The notes beneath the pieces are model-generated. The model searched no databases, was not told the origin of the DNA, and saw only the letters and a program-made list of their open reading frames with translations. From Bradyrhizobium lupini (GTDB taxonomy: Bacteria; Pseudomonadota; Alphaproteobacteria; Rhizobiales; Xanthobacteraceae): a stretch of 64,000 nt of DNA. This document shows positions 40,715 through 48,391 of the stretch, piece by piece; position 1 is the stretch's first letter; each line of letters opens with the position of its first letter. The translations under genes were made by a program, and so were the position numbers. The stretch covers positions 7,645,001 through 7,709,000 of the forward strand of contig NZ_CP162553.1 of NCBI RefSeq assembly GCF_040939785.1, in the 5' to 3' direction.

Positions 40715-41818
40715 GTGAAAAGTCTGCGTCAGCTCCTGACGGGCGAGGACATCATCCAGCTCGTGATCCGCGTCGGCCTGCTCGGCCTGCTGATCATCTG
40801 GACCTTGCTGATCATCCGCCCCTTCGTGCCGATCCTTGCCTGGAGCGGCGTGCTCGCGGTCGCGTTCTACCCGGCCTTCAGCTGGGTCGCCAAGATCCTC
40901 GGCGGCCGGCCCAAGACCGCAGCGGCGATCCTGACCCTGATCACGCTCGGCATCGTCATCGGTCCTGCGACCTGGCTCGGTATCAGCGCAGTGGACGGAG
41001 TGCGCGAGCTGGCGCACCAGCTCGGCACCGGCGACCTCGCGCTTCAATCGGCGCCGGAGCAGCTCAAGTCGTGGCCGGTCGTTGGCCCCTGGTTATTCGA
41101 CCTCTGGGAGCAGGCCTACAACAACATCCGCGCAGTGCTGCGCGAGGTGGCGCCGTATCTCCAGCCGCTGGCGGGACCGCTCTTGTCGCTCGCGGGCGAT
41201 GCCGGCGTCGGCACGCTCCAGTTCCTGGTCTCGGTGTTCGTGGCCGGCTTCCTGTTTCCGCACGGGCCGCGGCTGGTTGCGGCCGGCCGCGGTTTCCTGT
41301 TTCGCATCGTGCCCGAACAGAGCGAGCATTTCCTGGGGCTCGCGGGCGCGACCATCCGCGCCGTGGCGCAAGGCGTGATCGGCGTCGCGATCGTGCAGGC
41401 ATTGCTCGCCGGCATCGGCTTCAAGCTTGCCGCGGTGCCGAGCGCCGGCCTGCTCGCCTTCATTGTGCTGCTGCTCTCGATCGTGCAGATCGGCGCCTTC
41501 CTGGTGCTGCTGCCGGTGATCATCTGGATCTGGACCGCCAAGGACGTCACCACCGCGCTGCTGCTCACCGTGTTTCTCGTCCTCGTCGGCTTCCTCGACA
41601 CCATGTTGAAGCCGCTGGTGATGGGGCGCGGCCTGACCACGCCGACCATCGTCATCTTCGTCGGCGTGATCGGTGGCACGCTCGCCCACGGTATCGTCGG
41701 CCTGTTCATCGGCCCGATCATCCTGTCGGTGGCCTGGGAGATGATGATGGCCTGGATCAGGACGGAGGACCGGGCAGAGGCGGGGTCAAGGGCGGGGACA
41801 GCGACGGGCGAGGGCTGA
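40715..41818 (+). CDS. AI-2E-family (PF01594) membrane transporter
   Basis: About 367 residues from the GTG at 40715 (AAGGA 11 nt upstream; another GTG lies at 40709). Seven to eight hydrophobic segments, the first pair at residues ~18-60, a long central periplasmic loop, and the C-terminal LVLLPVIIWIWTAKDV..FLDTMLKPLVMGRGL..IGGTLAHGIVGLFIGP typical of the family. Members export AI-2 or exchange Na+/H+, or have no known substrate. Isolated gene. Confidence 0.9.
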   Translation: MKSLRQLLTGEDIIQLVIRVGLLGLLIIWTLLIIRPFVPILAWSGVLAVAFYPAFSWVAKILGGRPKTAAAILTLITLGIVIGPATWLGISAVDGVRELAHQLGTGDLALQSAPEQLKSWPVVGPWLFDLWEQAYNNIRAVLREVAPYLQPLAGPLLSLAGDAGVGTLQFLVSVFVAGFLFPHGPRLVAAGRGFLFRIVPEQSEHFLGLAGATIRAVAQGVIGVAIVQALLAGIGFKLAAVPSAGLLAFIVLLLSIVQIGAFLVLLPVIIWIWTAKDVTTALLLTVFLVLVGFLDTMLKPLVMGRGLTTPTIVIFVGVIGGTLAHGIVGLFIGPIILSVAWEMMMAWIRTEDRAEAGSRAGTATGEG

Positions 41819-41900
41819 TCGGGCCGCTCGAATGGCGGAATCGGCCGCCGGGACTAATCAGACCTGACGGCCTTGCCCCGGGTGATCAAGATCCATCCCG

Positions 41901-41926
41901 AACTTGTCTATCCGACTAGACAAGTT
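41901..41926 (+). promoter_or_regulatory. 26-bp perfect palindrome upstream of NUDIX gene
   Basis: AACTTGTCTA (41901-41910), spacer TCCGAC, TAGACAAGTT (41917-41926). The half-sites TTGTCTA/TAGACAA resemble operators of GntR/HutC-type regulators, although those are usually contiguous. No T-run follows. It lies 37-62 bp before the NUDIX ATG. Confidence 0.6.
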
Positions 41927-41962
41927 ACCATGGGCTCGATTCTATTTTCGATTACGGCGGAC

Positions 41963-42349
41963 ATGGCGAAGTCTTCCAAACTGGTTGCCGCCAAGCGCGG
42001 CAAGGTATTGTTGGTCAGACGCCGGTCGGACGGCCTGTGGATGTTCCCGGGCGGCCGCAAGCGCGCGCGCGAGTCCGACAAGGACTGCCTGCGGCGGGAG
42101 ATCAAGGAAGAGCTGCCCAAGCTGAAGCTCGGCCGGATCAGCCTCTGGAAGGAAGTGACGGCCAGGAACAAGCGCTCCGGCCGCAAGATGAGCGATGCGA
42201 TCTTCATTGCCAAGGGCGCCAAGGGCAGGCTCGCGATCGGGGACAAGAACGAGATCGACCGCGCCGTCTGGCAGAAGCCGCGCGGCATCCGCCTGACGCC
42301 GACCTCGCGCTACATCCGCGACCGCCTGTTTCCGCGGAAGCGCGGGTGA
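41963..42349 (+). CDS. NUDIX hydrolase
   Basis: 128 residues. NUDIX box GGRKRARESDKDCLRREIKEELPKL (Gx5Ex7REIxEEL) is at residues ~32-56 from the ATG at 41963. Hydrolyses a nucleoside diphosphate linked to another moiety; substrate unknown. An in-frame ATG at 41930 and one at 41873 are less likely, since they would place the palindrome in or at the coding region. It is convergent with the gene at 42351, stops adjacent. Confidence 0.85.
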   Translation: MAKSSKLVAAKRGKVLLVRRRSDGLWMFPGGRKRARESDKDCLRREIKEELPKLKLGRISLWKEVTARNKRSGRKMSDAIFIAKGAKGRLAIGDKNEIDRAVWQKPRGIRLTPTSRYIRDRLFPRKRG

Positions 42350-42350
42350 G

Positions 42351-42641
42351 CTAGTCCTCCTCGTCCTCCGACGAGTGCTGTATCCGTCCGGTCTGGGTCC
42401 GCGAAAAATTGCCGCGCACTTGCGGCGCGGACACCCTGGCCATTTCGGTTTCGCGCCGCTCCTTGCGAGCCTGGCGCGCGCGCTTCATGGCCTGCTTGAC
42501 CTGAGGGTTCGGTGAATCCTCCGCGAAGAACAGCACCACCTCGCAGCTCGGACATTGCCTGGAATAGCCGTCCTGCAACCGTCCCGCGCGGTCGCGGAAT
42601 ACGGTCTTGCAGCGCGTGCACTGAATCTGGACGAAACTCAT
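42351..42641 (-). CDS. MJ0042-type zinc-ribbon protein
   Basis: 96 residues beginning MSFVQIQCTRCKTVFRDRAG and continuing RQCPSCEVVLFF, so CxxC-x(~20)-CxxC. A basic, charged helix follows (VKQAMKRARQARKERRETE) and then an acidic tail, SSEDEED. Start ATG at 42641. Possibly nucleic-acid binding; unknown. Confidence 0.7.
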   Translation of the reverse strand: MSFVQIQCTRCKTVFRDRAGRLQDGYSRQCPSCEVVLFFAEDSPNPQVKQAMKRARQARKERRETEMARVSAPQVRGNFSRTQTGRIQHSSEDEED

Positions 42642-42745
42642 GCGCGGTCGATCGACAATGACTGATGAAAATGGATCGTCAGGTGATCCCAAATGTCTGA
42701 AGAAAGCTTGAACGCGTCGGCGACTTCAAGCCGCTCGATCAGGCG

Positions 42746-42985
42746 CTATTGCTTGGCCGCCATCGTGTCCAGGCAATGGTTGAGATAGACGGTGCGATCC
42801 CTGGGCAGCACCTTCTCGAGATCCGCCTTCAGCGCGCATTCGCGCTGCCGCATCTGCTCGGCCCGCCGCTTCTCGGCCGCCTCGCGATATTCGGGAGCAA
42901 CCTTGTTGGGATCGACGAGAGCCTGCGAGCGGGCGGGAGCCGTCACGGCGAGTGCAATGGCGGTGATGATCATGAACTGTTTCAA
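42746..42985 (-). CDS. Small secreted protein with PsiF-like Cys pair
   Basis: 79 residues; signal peptide MKQFMIITAIALAVTAPARSQA. The mature part has RECALKADLEKVLPRDRTVY and NHCLD, two cysteines about 23 residues apart, similar in spacing to PsiF-repeat proteins. Function unknown. Confidence 0.7.
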   Translation of the reverse strand: MKQFMIITAIALAVTAPARSQALVDPNKVAPEYREAAEKRRAEQMRQRECALKADLEKVLPRDRTVYLNHCLDTMAAKQ

Positions 42986-43106
42986 ATGAGCCTCCGTAAA
43001 AGACTCATCTTAGCGCTCGGGCGGCGAGGGCTCAAACGGCAAGTTCGCCGAGACGCCCGGCAGCCCAGTTGATTCAACTACCTGAAGTTGGGACTCGTGA
43101 CGTCCA

Positions 43107-43349
43107 TCACTTCGGGACGTGGTCGATCTTGTGGCTGAGATGCCCGGTGTCGTGATCGCGCCGCAACTGGCTGAGCGATGTCTCGTTCAGCTGATGCAAG
43201 ACCTCGCTGAGTTCAGTCGTATCCGGATAACCGGCAGCAAAACCCTTGCCGTAGATCTTGCGCAACGTACCGACCAGCGTGTTGCCGTGCTTCTTGCTGA
43301 TCGCGCCATCCTTGTCGCGGTGGCGATGATCCAGGCCCGTGTCCTTCAT
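43107..43349 (-). CDS. Conserved hypothetical protein, 80 aa
   Basis: MKDTGLDHRHRDKDGAISKK opens a soluble, His/Lys-rich protein with the segment GNTLVGTLRKIYGKGFAAGY, found in many Rhizobiales. ATG at 43349 rather than the longer open frame upstream. Function unknown. Confidence 0.75.
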   Translation of the reverse strand: MKDTGLDHRHRDKDGAISKKHGNTLVGTLRKIYGKGFAAGYPDTTELSEVLHQLNETSLSQLRRDHDTGHLSHKIDHVPK

Positions 43350-43670
43350 GGCTTTCTCCCTGAGCGGCGTCTGCGCGCCTGGAGAGAGCGTGCTCCCAAA
43401 CGAGTTGATTGGCAACGGCACGGCGCGCGGCAGGTGAGCCTCGTCAAGATGTGGAAAGATCGAAGGCCGTGTGAAGCAGTTCACAAGCGATGGTCGAGAT
43501 CGCTGCTACGAAGGCCTCATTGCTTGACCGATTGATATTTTGAAAACGCCCCAGCGCTCCACCAGGCGCTGGGGTTTTCACGTCGATCACCGCCACGGCC
43601 AGAGCGCGCGACGCGCGATCGGTCGGGTGCTTTTCGAATGATGCCGAAGGCTGGTGCCGAAGGCGGGCGA
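43350..43670. other. Interval without a gene; one terminator-like hairpin
   Basis: No ORF with protein-like composition except overlapping shadows. The hairpin at 43543-43578 is listed separately. Confidence 0.4.
43543..43578 (-). terminator. Terminator-like hairpin
   Basis: On the minus strand CCCCAGCGC pairs with GCGCTGGGG, then CGTTTTC. It follows the gene ending at 43671 by about 95 nt. The plus strand also has TTTT after the stem, so it may work both ways. Confidence 0.65.
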
Positions 43671-43841
43671 CTACGCGGCTTGCTCCTCGAACGAGGTGTA
43701 GACCTGGCCACCTGGACCGATCACCTGAACGCCCCAGCACCCGTCGGCGATGAGCTCCTTGGCCTTCTTGAGGGCGGCGGCGAGTGACAGCCGCTTGAGG
43801 CTGACGATTCCTGCCGTGTCGAAACCGCTGATTTCAAACAT
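43671..43841 (-). CDS. Small hypothetical protein, 56 aa
   Basis: MFEISGFDTAGIVSLKRLSL opens a short alpha/beta protein with a helix SLAAALKKAKELIADG and a final strand WGVQVIGPGGQVYTSF. Similar 55-70 residue proteins are common in Bradyrhizobium. ATG at 43841. Function unknown. Confidence 0.65.
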   Translation of the reverse strand: MFEISGFDTAGIVSLKRLSLAAALKKAKELIADGCWGVQVIGPGGQVYTSFEEQAA

Positions 43842-44330
43842 GCCGCTCCTCCCTGTTTTGTCGAATCCTACACTTTTTGAGCGGGTTGTCTCGCGGCTTT
43901 TGGGACAGGGGCCCGGCGCACGAGCAGGCGGTGGCCAAAATCGCGAAAACAACCCCATGCACAGTAGCTAAGTCCCGCTGGCGCAACGCTTTCTTTTTGG
44001 CACATGGCGGTCCTGCATCCGGCGGAGACGCCGGGTTGACGCGTCGGGCAAAACAGGGGTAGTCTGCCAACTTCGGAAAATCCGCTTCGGGCCAGGGCGG
44101 CTTCCCGGGATCGGGAGGAGCTCGCGCACCGGCCTGCCTGTCATGACCCTCGCACGACCCCGTAGTCGGCCGGGGGTGGCGGGGTCTGCAGCAGGCCGCG
44201 GCCGCTAACGTGGAATTAAGCTGAAAAGCCCACAATTTTAGACAGTTGTAGATGGGTGCTGCGTAAGGGAGCTGTCGCGAGGACGTTCCGGCGACGGCTT
44301 CCTGTTGCTCGCTCATTTGGGGTCAATCCC
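43842..44330. other. Gene-free interval
   Basis: 489 bp without a convincing ORF, repeat or RNA. The right end must hold the promoter for the gene at 44331. Confidence 0.4.
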
Positions 44331-44993
44331 ATGACCGCGACTTTCGAAACGCAAGGCCTTGTCGAACAGCTCGACCCTGCAGCACTGGCTGCGGCCATCG
44401 CCGCCGGCGAACCCGCAAGTTTGGACGCTCCGGAACCGATCAAGCGATCCAGCCGGACGTCCGTCATGGCGCTGTCGGTGTGTGCCCTGGCCATCAACGG
44501 CGCCGCGGCGATCTACACATGGCCGTCCGGCCTGCCATCGCTGAATCTGAGCAGCCTGGCTGATCTGCTCCCGCGCCAAGAGGCTTCAGCGCCAAAGCCG
44601 GATCCGGTTGTCGCGGCCTTGAAGGATATTCAGTCGACCCAGCAGCAACACACGGCTTCGCTGCAGGAGAGCAATCAGGCCTTGCAACAAAACGCGGCTG
44701 TGCTGCAGGCGGATTCGATGGTGCTGCTTTCGCTGCGGCAGAGCATCACGGACGAACGGGTGGATGTGAAGAAGGTATCTTCGCAGCTGTCCACGCTGAT
44801 TGCGAAGATCGACTCGCTGCAAAATGCCATGATGTCGGACGTCACGTCCTCGGTTCGAAGAGCGCATGCGCGCTATGGACTGTCCGCAGCGATGCGCAAG
44901 CGGATGGTTCGGCAGTCGAAATCTGCAGGTCCCGTTTCAGTTGGAGGAGCGCCGTTGAGCGTGCCTGCCACAGTTTCGGGCCCGGAGAGCTGA
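44331..44993 (+). CDS. Single-span membrane protein with coiled coil
   Basis: 220 residues. The N-terminal MTATFETQGLVEQLDPAALA is cytoplasmic, one membrane span lies near residues 47-70 (VMALSVCALAINGAAAIY), and residues ~95-170 form heptad-like repeats rich in Gln (STQQQHTASLQESNQALQQN, QSITDERVDVKKVSSQL). The C-terminus has a basic KRMVRQSKSAGPVSVGGAPL motif. I recall several such proteins per Bradyrhizobium genome. Function unknown. Confidence 0.75.
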   Translation: MTATFETQGLVEQLDPAALAAAIAAGEPASLDAPEPIKRSSRTSVMALSVCALAINGAAAIYTWPSGLPSLNLSSLADLLPRQEASAPKPDPVVAALKDIQSTQQQHTASLQESNQALQQNAAVLQADSMVLLSLRQSITDERVDVKKVSSQLSTLIAKIDSLQNAMMSDVTSSVRRAHARYGLSAAMRKRMVRQSKSAGPVSVGGAPLSVPATVSGPES

Positions 44994-45026
44994 AGATAGG
45001 GTCAGGCAGGTGATCTGAGACTTTGT

Positions 45027-45065
45027 CCGCGCTCACTTGGCGGGCTCACGTGAGCGCGGCTTTTT
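45027..45065 (+). terminator. Rho-independent terminator
   Basis: CCGCGCTCAC (45027-45036) pairs with GTGAGCGCGG (45050-45059), followed by CTTTTT. It is 34 nt after the stop of the coiled-coil gene. Confidence 0.9.
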
Positions 45066-45171
45066 ACCCGACTTGGAACTACGGAATGCTGGTGACAGTG
45101 CTCTCCGGCACTGTCACCGCGAATCCTAAGAAGCGATGATCAGGGGCCCGCCGGTTTGCCCTGAGGGTCTT

Positions 45172-45531
45172 TCAATAGTAGCGGCGCCTCGGACGGCGCT
45201 CGTAATAATCATCGCCGTAATAGCCTTGCCGGCCCTGTTGAAACTGCGGCGGAACCGTTCCGGTCGGGTAACACTGGCCGTCGCGGGTATCGATATCGGC
45301 ACCGTTTCCGCAAGGAACGGGATAATGGCCATAGCCTCTACCGCCACCATAGTACTGCCGTGCGGCCTGTTCTTGCGGCGGCAAGTAGCCGTTGGGGTAG
45401 CACATGCCGTCGCGGGCGCTGACGTCCCAGCCGTGGCCGCACGGCGGTGGGTGCACAGGGACACGGTATTGAACCTGATGAACCTCACCGAGCTGTAGAG
45501 CCAGCAAGGTTGCGACAACTGCACCGATCAT
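45172..45531 (-). CDS. Secreted protein with two CGxG..RDGxCYPxG repeats
   Basis: 119 residues with an N-terminal hydrophobic signal (MIGAVVATLLALQLG). Two units of the type PPCGHGWDVSARDGMCYPNG and PCGNGADIDTRDGQCYPTG, each with two Cys, are separated by a Gly/Tyr-rich stretch, and the tail is Tyr/Arg-rich. The repeats suggest two small disulfide knots. Function unknown. Confidence 0.75.
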   Translation of the reverse strand: MIGAVVATLLALQLGEVHQVQYRVPVHPPPCGHGWDVSARDGMCYPNGYLPPQEQAARQYYGGGRGYGHYPVPCGNGADIDTRDGQCYPTGTVPPQFQQGRQGYYGDDYYERRPRRRYY

Positions 45532-45692
45532 CGGACTTCTCCCAATCGCACTATGCCTACGCCTGAGCGGCTGAATGATCGCTGAACGGGTTCACGCCGG
45601 CGATCTTAACCTCACTTTAGGAAATCGTTGTTCGGCGGCCTGCCGTTGGATATAAAGGGAGCCGCCGTTAGCGTCAGTTGCGTCCGTGAGTC

Positions 45693-45899
45693 ATGATTAC
45701 CTATAAGCAGTACCATATCCAGCAAGTCGAGCACGGCCCCAAGCGCTGGGTTGCTCGCATCACGCGGACAGACGGCCAAAACATCCGCACGATAATGCCG
45801 GCGACTGAGCGTCCCTACCTCGACACGAAGCCGACAACGTCCGCCGAGGAAGCCGAGGCGCTTGCCAAGGAAGGCATCGACTTCGGCGGCGTGGTGTAG
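45693..45899 (+). CDS. Small conserved hypothetical protein, 68 aa
   Basis: MITYKQYHIQQVEHGPKRWV opens a two-strand/one-helix protein ending AEEAEALAKEGIDFGGVV. The pattern YxxYxIxxVxxGxxRWxARITR is shared by several Bradyrhizobium small proteins. Function unknown. Confidence 0.7.
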   Translation: MITYKQYHIQQVEHGPKRWVARITRTDGQNIRTIMPATERPYLDTKPTTSAEEAEALAKEGIDFGGVV

Positions 45900-45982
45900 G
45901 CCGTCGTCGGGGTCGACTGACATTCGTTCGCGAACTCGCCGGTGGCTTCATCCGCCTCCGCAGCCGGCTTTTCACCCAAGAA

Positions 45983-46147
45983 CTATTGTGGCTCGGTTGG
46001 CTTGTCTCGCTCATGGCTCTCGGCTTCGGCGGCCGCGCACGCATCCATGCCATGGCATTTGCTCAGATAGTACCGAGCGCCTGCGAAGATCGAGCAAACA
46101 ATCACCACGGAAACCAGCAGGAAGATCATCCACCGTCGGTTCAACAT
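45983..46147 (-). CDS. Small single-span membrane protein
   Basis: 54 residues from the ATG at 46147 (MLNRRWMIFLLVSVVIVCSI), with one membrane span and a short acidic tail holding two Cys (KCHGMDACAAAEAE). An in-frame ATG 18 nt upstream is also possible. Function unknown. Confidence 0.5.
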   Translation of the reverse strand: MLNRRWMIFLLVSVVIVCSIFAGARYYLSKCHGMDACAAAEAESHERDKPTEPQ

Positions 46148-46234
46148 TCCCATGACCTTCTGCACCCGCCATCCGACGCGGCCCGTTCGCCTGACCGGCC
46201 CAGCCAGGCGAGGCGAAGGGTCGATAAGCTCAAA

Positions 46235-46426
46235 TCAGACCTTGTGCTTCGGATTCAGTCTAGCCTCACGCTCCAGCCGCTCGGACTTCAGGCGTTTGAG
46301 GTTCTCCTGAAACTCCGGAGTGGCTTGGCTGTCCGCTATTGTCTGTCTCGATCCTATCGGATTGAGGGTCCTTCGATCGGCTTCGTCCGAGACTTGTTGC
46401 GCGGCCGACCGTTTGGGTTTGATCAT
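46235..46426 (-). CDS. Small charged hypothetical protein, 63 aa
   Basis: MIKPKRSAAQQVSDEADRRT, then NPIGSRQTIADSQATPEF and a basic helix ENLKRLKSERLEREARL. AAGG lies 9 nt before the ATG at 46426. Similar proteins occur in Rhizobiales. Function unknown. Confidence 0.6.
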   Translation of the reverse strand: MIKPKRSAAQQVSDEADRRTLNPIGSRQTIADSQATPEFQENLKRLKSERLEREARLNPKHKV

Positions 46427-46473
46427 TTGCTTTTTGCCTTCAGGCGAGATTGACCAGGCGGGCGCCGGTCAAT

Positions 46474-46857
46474 TCATTTTCGATTTGGCCGGTCGCGTCG
46501 AACATTCTGGAATTCCTCGGGTCCCTTGACGAGCCGCCGCTTGCGGCTGGCCTGGTCATCCGGGCTCGCTTTGTTGTCTTTGAGCTTGTCGATCGCATTA
46601 CCCGCCATTTCCCGAGCCCGCTCGGACGAGGCCTTGGCGGTAGACGTAACCGCGAGGGCGGGGGCGGGTTTGCCCAAGCCAATATCAACCAGCCGACGGA
46701 TGGATTCAGAGCGAGCCGGAGTGTCTTCCTGCCCCGACGCCCATGCGTCGATCTGAGCGACAGTCGCCTCCGGCCAGCGCGTGCCGATCTGGACGCCTTG
46801 ACCAGTAGCGGGGCGGCCGCGATGCTTTTTGGCACGAATCTTTTTTGCTGGTTTCAT
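46474..46857 (-). CDS. Ribbon-helix-helix-type protein
   Basis: 127 residues. A basic N-terminus (MKPAKKIRAKKHRGRPATG) leads into GTRWPEATVAQIDAWA and SRSESIRRLVDIGL-like helices (ARSESIRRLVDIGLGK), the RHH pattern of small DNA-binding proteins. The tail ends RKRRLVKGPEEFQNVR. No toxin partner adjacent. ATG at 46857. Confidence 0.75.
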   Translation of the reverse strand: MKPAKKIRAKKHRGRPATGQGVQIGTRWPEATVAQIDAWASGQEDTPARSESIRRLVDIGLGKPAPALAVTSTAKASSERAREMAGNAIDKLKDNKASPDDQASRKRRLVKGPEEFQNVRRDRPNRK

Positions 46858-46957
46858 TTTATTTGGTACCAAAAAATCATGCCGAAGGGAAGCGCGAACT
46901 TCCGACGGCTGTGCCTGTTTAGTGCACTGGCACCGCAATCCCCACGCAACATCACGA

Positions 46958-47326
46958 TCACAGATTGAACTCAGGCGGCCCCCGTAAAGGAAGCGCCAGT
47001 TGTACAGCAAAAGGTCGGGAAGCATTTGCTTGGACGAAGGCCTGCAAGGCCGGCGTGATCTCGCTACTCGTGACACGCTCGGCAAGCTCATCTGCGATCT
47101 CGCTGGTGGCATCGCGAGACCAGCCCTCGATGGCGTTGAAGGCGACGATACGGACGGGATACGCGTACTGCCCGGAGAGTAGGTCGCGGATGATGGTCTC
47201 GACGTCGGTATCCTGCTCGTCGGCCTCGCGCCAGGAGCAGCCGGCGCGCGCGCCGAAGTCTTCCAGTACCAGGTAAATCTCCCGGTCGAGCCGATCCAGC
47301 GGCACAATCGACGGCGCATGACGCAT
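46958..47326 (-). CDS. Conserved hypothetical protein, 122 aa
   Basis: MRHAPSIVPLDRLDREIYLV, then WREADEQDTDVETIIRDLLS and PVRIVAFNAIEGWSRDATSE. Soluble and acidic, without a recognised domain. Starts at the ATG 47326. I recall homologues annotated as hypothetical throughout Bradyrhizobium. Confidence 0.7.
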   Translation of the reverse strand: MRHAPSIVPLDRLDREIYLVLEDFGARAGCSWREADEQDTDVETIIRDLLSGQYAYPVRIVAFNAIEGWSRDATSEIADELAERVTSSEITPALQAFVQANASRPFAVQLALPLRGPPEFNL

Positions 47327-47431
47327 GACGCAACTCCTACTCAAGAGGAGCAATCGTTCGACTGTCCGTTCGTTCCGCCCGGAACTCAGGCCGATAGGCA
47401 AATGAAAGAGGCGGACGTTTGAGAAGCGGCC

Positions 47432-47614
47432 TTACTTCTTTGGCAGAAGTCCCAAGACGAACCATTGAGCCGGAAACAGTGGAAACAGCAGCGCTCCCCA
47501 GATGAACCAAATGCGCCTAGACCGGCCTCTCTGTGCCGCGAAATTGGCGGTCACGCGCCCACACCACATCATCAGGGTGACAATGACAAAGCCAAACATG
47601 ATTGAGGCAAGCAT
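47432..47614 (-). CDS. Small membrane protein, 60 aa
   Basis: Two predicted membrane spans, MLASIMFGFVIVTLMMWCG and WFIWGALLFPLFPAQWFVLG, with a basic loop AAQRGRSRRI and C-terminal LLPKK. ATG at 47614. Function unknown. Confidence 0.65.
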   Translation of the reverse strand: MLASIMFGFVIVTLMMWCGRVTANFAAQRGRSRRIWFIWGALLFPLFPAQWFVLGLLPKK

Positions 47615-48000
47615 GGAGTGGCTCCTGCCGATGGTCCGTTGGTTATCATATAGGATTGGCCTGTCGCCGGGGAGAGAGCCCAAATCAAGATTGCGCGCTT
47701 AAGGCGGGGACGACCGGCGCCGCCTTAATTTACTTGTTCTCTGGCTCCGGTGACGAGGCGGAGCCCGGCGTGCGGGACGTCGGCACCGTCTGAGAGAGCG
47801 GCAACTGAGGCGGCCTATTTGGGGCGGAATGGCTTTGGGCACACCAGTTTTCCGGAAGAGTCTCGTCGGCAAGCGCCGACATCAAAGCGCCGCTCATTTG
47901 CGGCGGCAGGACGCGTCAGCAGCGGAATTCCAGCTGCCGACACAGTGCCGACATGGAGCTTTCTGTCGAAGTTGCGTTTGGGATTACTGCTTCATTGTGT
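47615..48000. other. Gene-free interval next to tRNA-Lys
   Basis: 386 bp without a convincing ORF. No integrase, att-like duplication of the tRNA 3' end or other mobile-element sign was found in it. Confidence 0.4.
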
Positions 48001-48076
48001 TGGTGAGCGCGCTGGGGCTCGAACCCAGGACCCCGTGATTAAAAGTCACGTGCTCTACCGGCTGAGCTACGCGCTC
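48001..48076 (-). tRNA. tRNA-Lys (anticodon UUU)
   Basis: On the minus strand the acceptor stem GAGCGCG pairs with CGCGCTC, the D arm reads TAGCTCAGCCGGTAGAGCA, the anticodon loop is CTTTTAA (anticodon TTT), and the T arm contains GGTTCGAGCC. A CCA end is encoded (TGG at 48001-48003 on the plus strand). 76 nt in total. Confidence 0.97.
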
Positions 48077-48391
48077 CCATGGCCGCTGATGGCTTCAAAG
48101 AAATCGCCATCGTCTTCGGTCATTTGGAAAAGCATGTCTTGCCGCCACATCGACGCAAGCGTTGCGGAAAAACCGGCTGTTTCCGGATCATGCTTTCGGC
48201 CCGCGCTGTGTAGGGGGATGGGGCGCGGAGGTCAATAGCTCGGGTGGTTGCCGAACTTGAAGGCAACAGCGGGAATTCGCTCGCCGTTTCCAATGCTTGA
48301 GCCGGGATTTTCAACCCGAATGGCGGCCGTCATCCACGCCGAAGAAGCCGCGACGTCCGCCCACGGGACGGATGCCACGTTCGGAGCCCCG
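48077..48391. other. Gene-free interval between tRNA-Lys and ndvB
   Basis: 315 bp without a convincing ORF. It contains the upstream region of tRNA-Lys (minus strand) and the 3' side of ndvB. No clear terminator was identified for ndvB. Confidence 0.4.

Noticed and set aside
47615..48077. Integration site of a mobile element at tRNA-Lys
   Set aside because: No integrase and no duplicated tRNA 3' end was found in the window.
47750..48238. 162-codon ORF on the plus strand with the segment GARTQDPVIKSHVLYRLSYALP
   Set aside because: That segment is the translated antisense of tRNA-Lys, a known false annotation.
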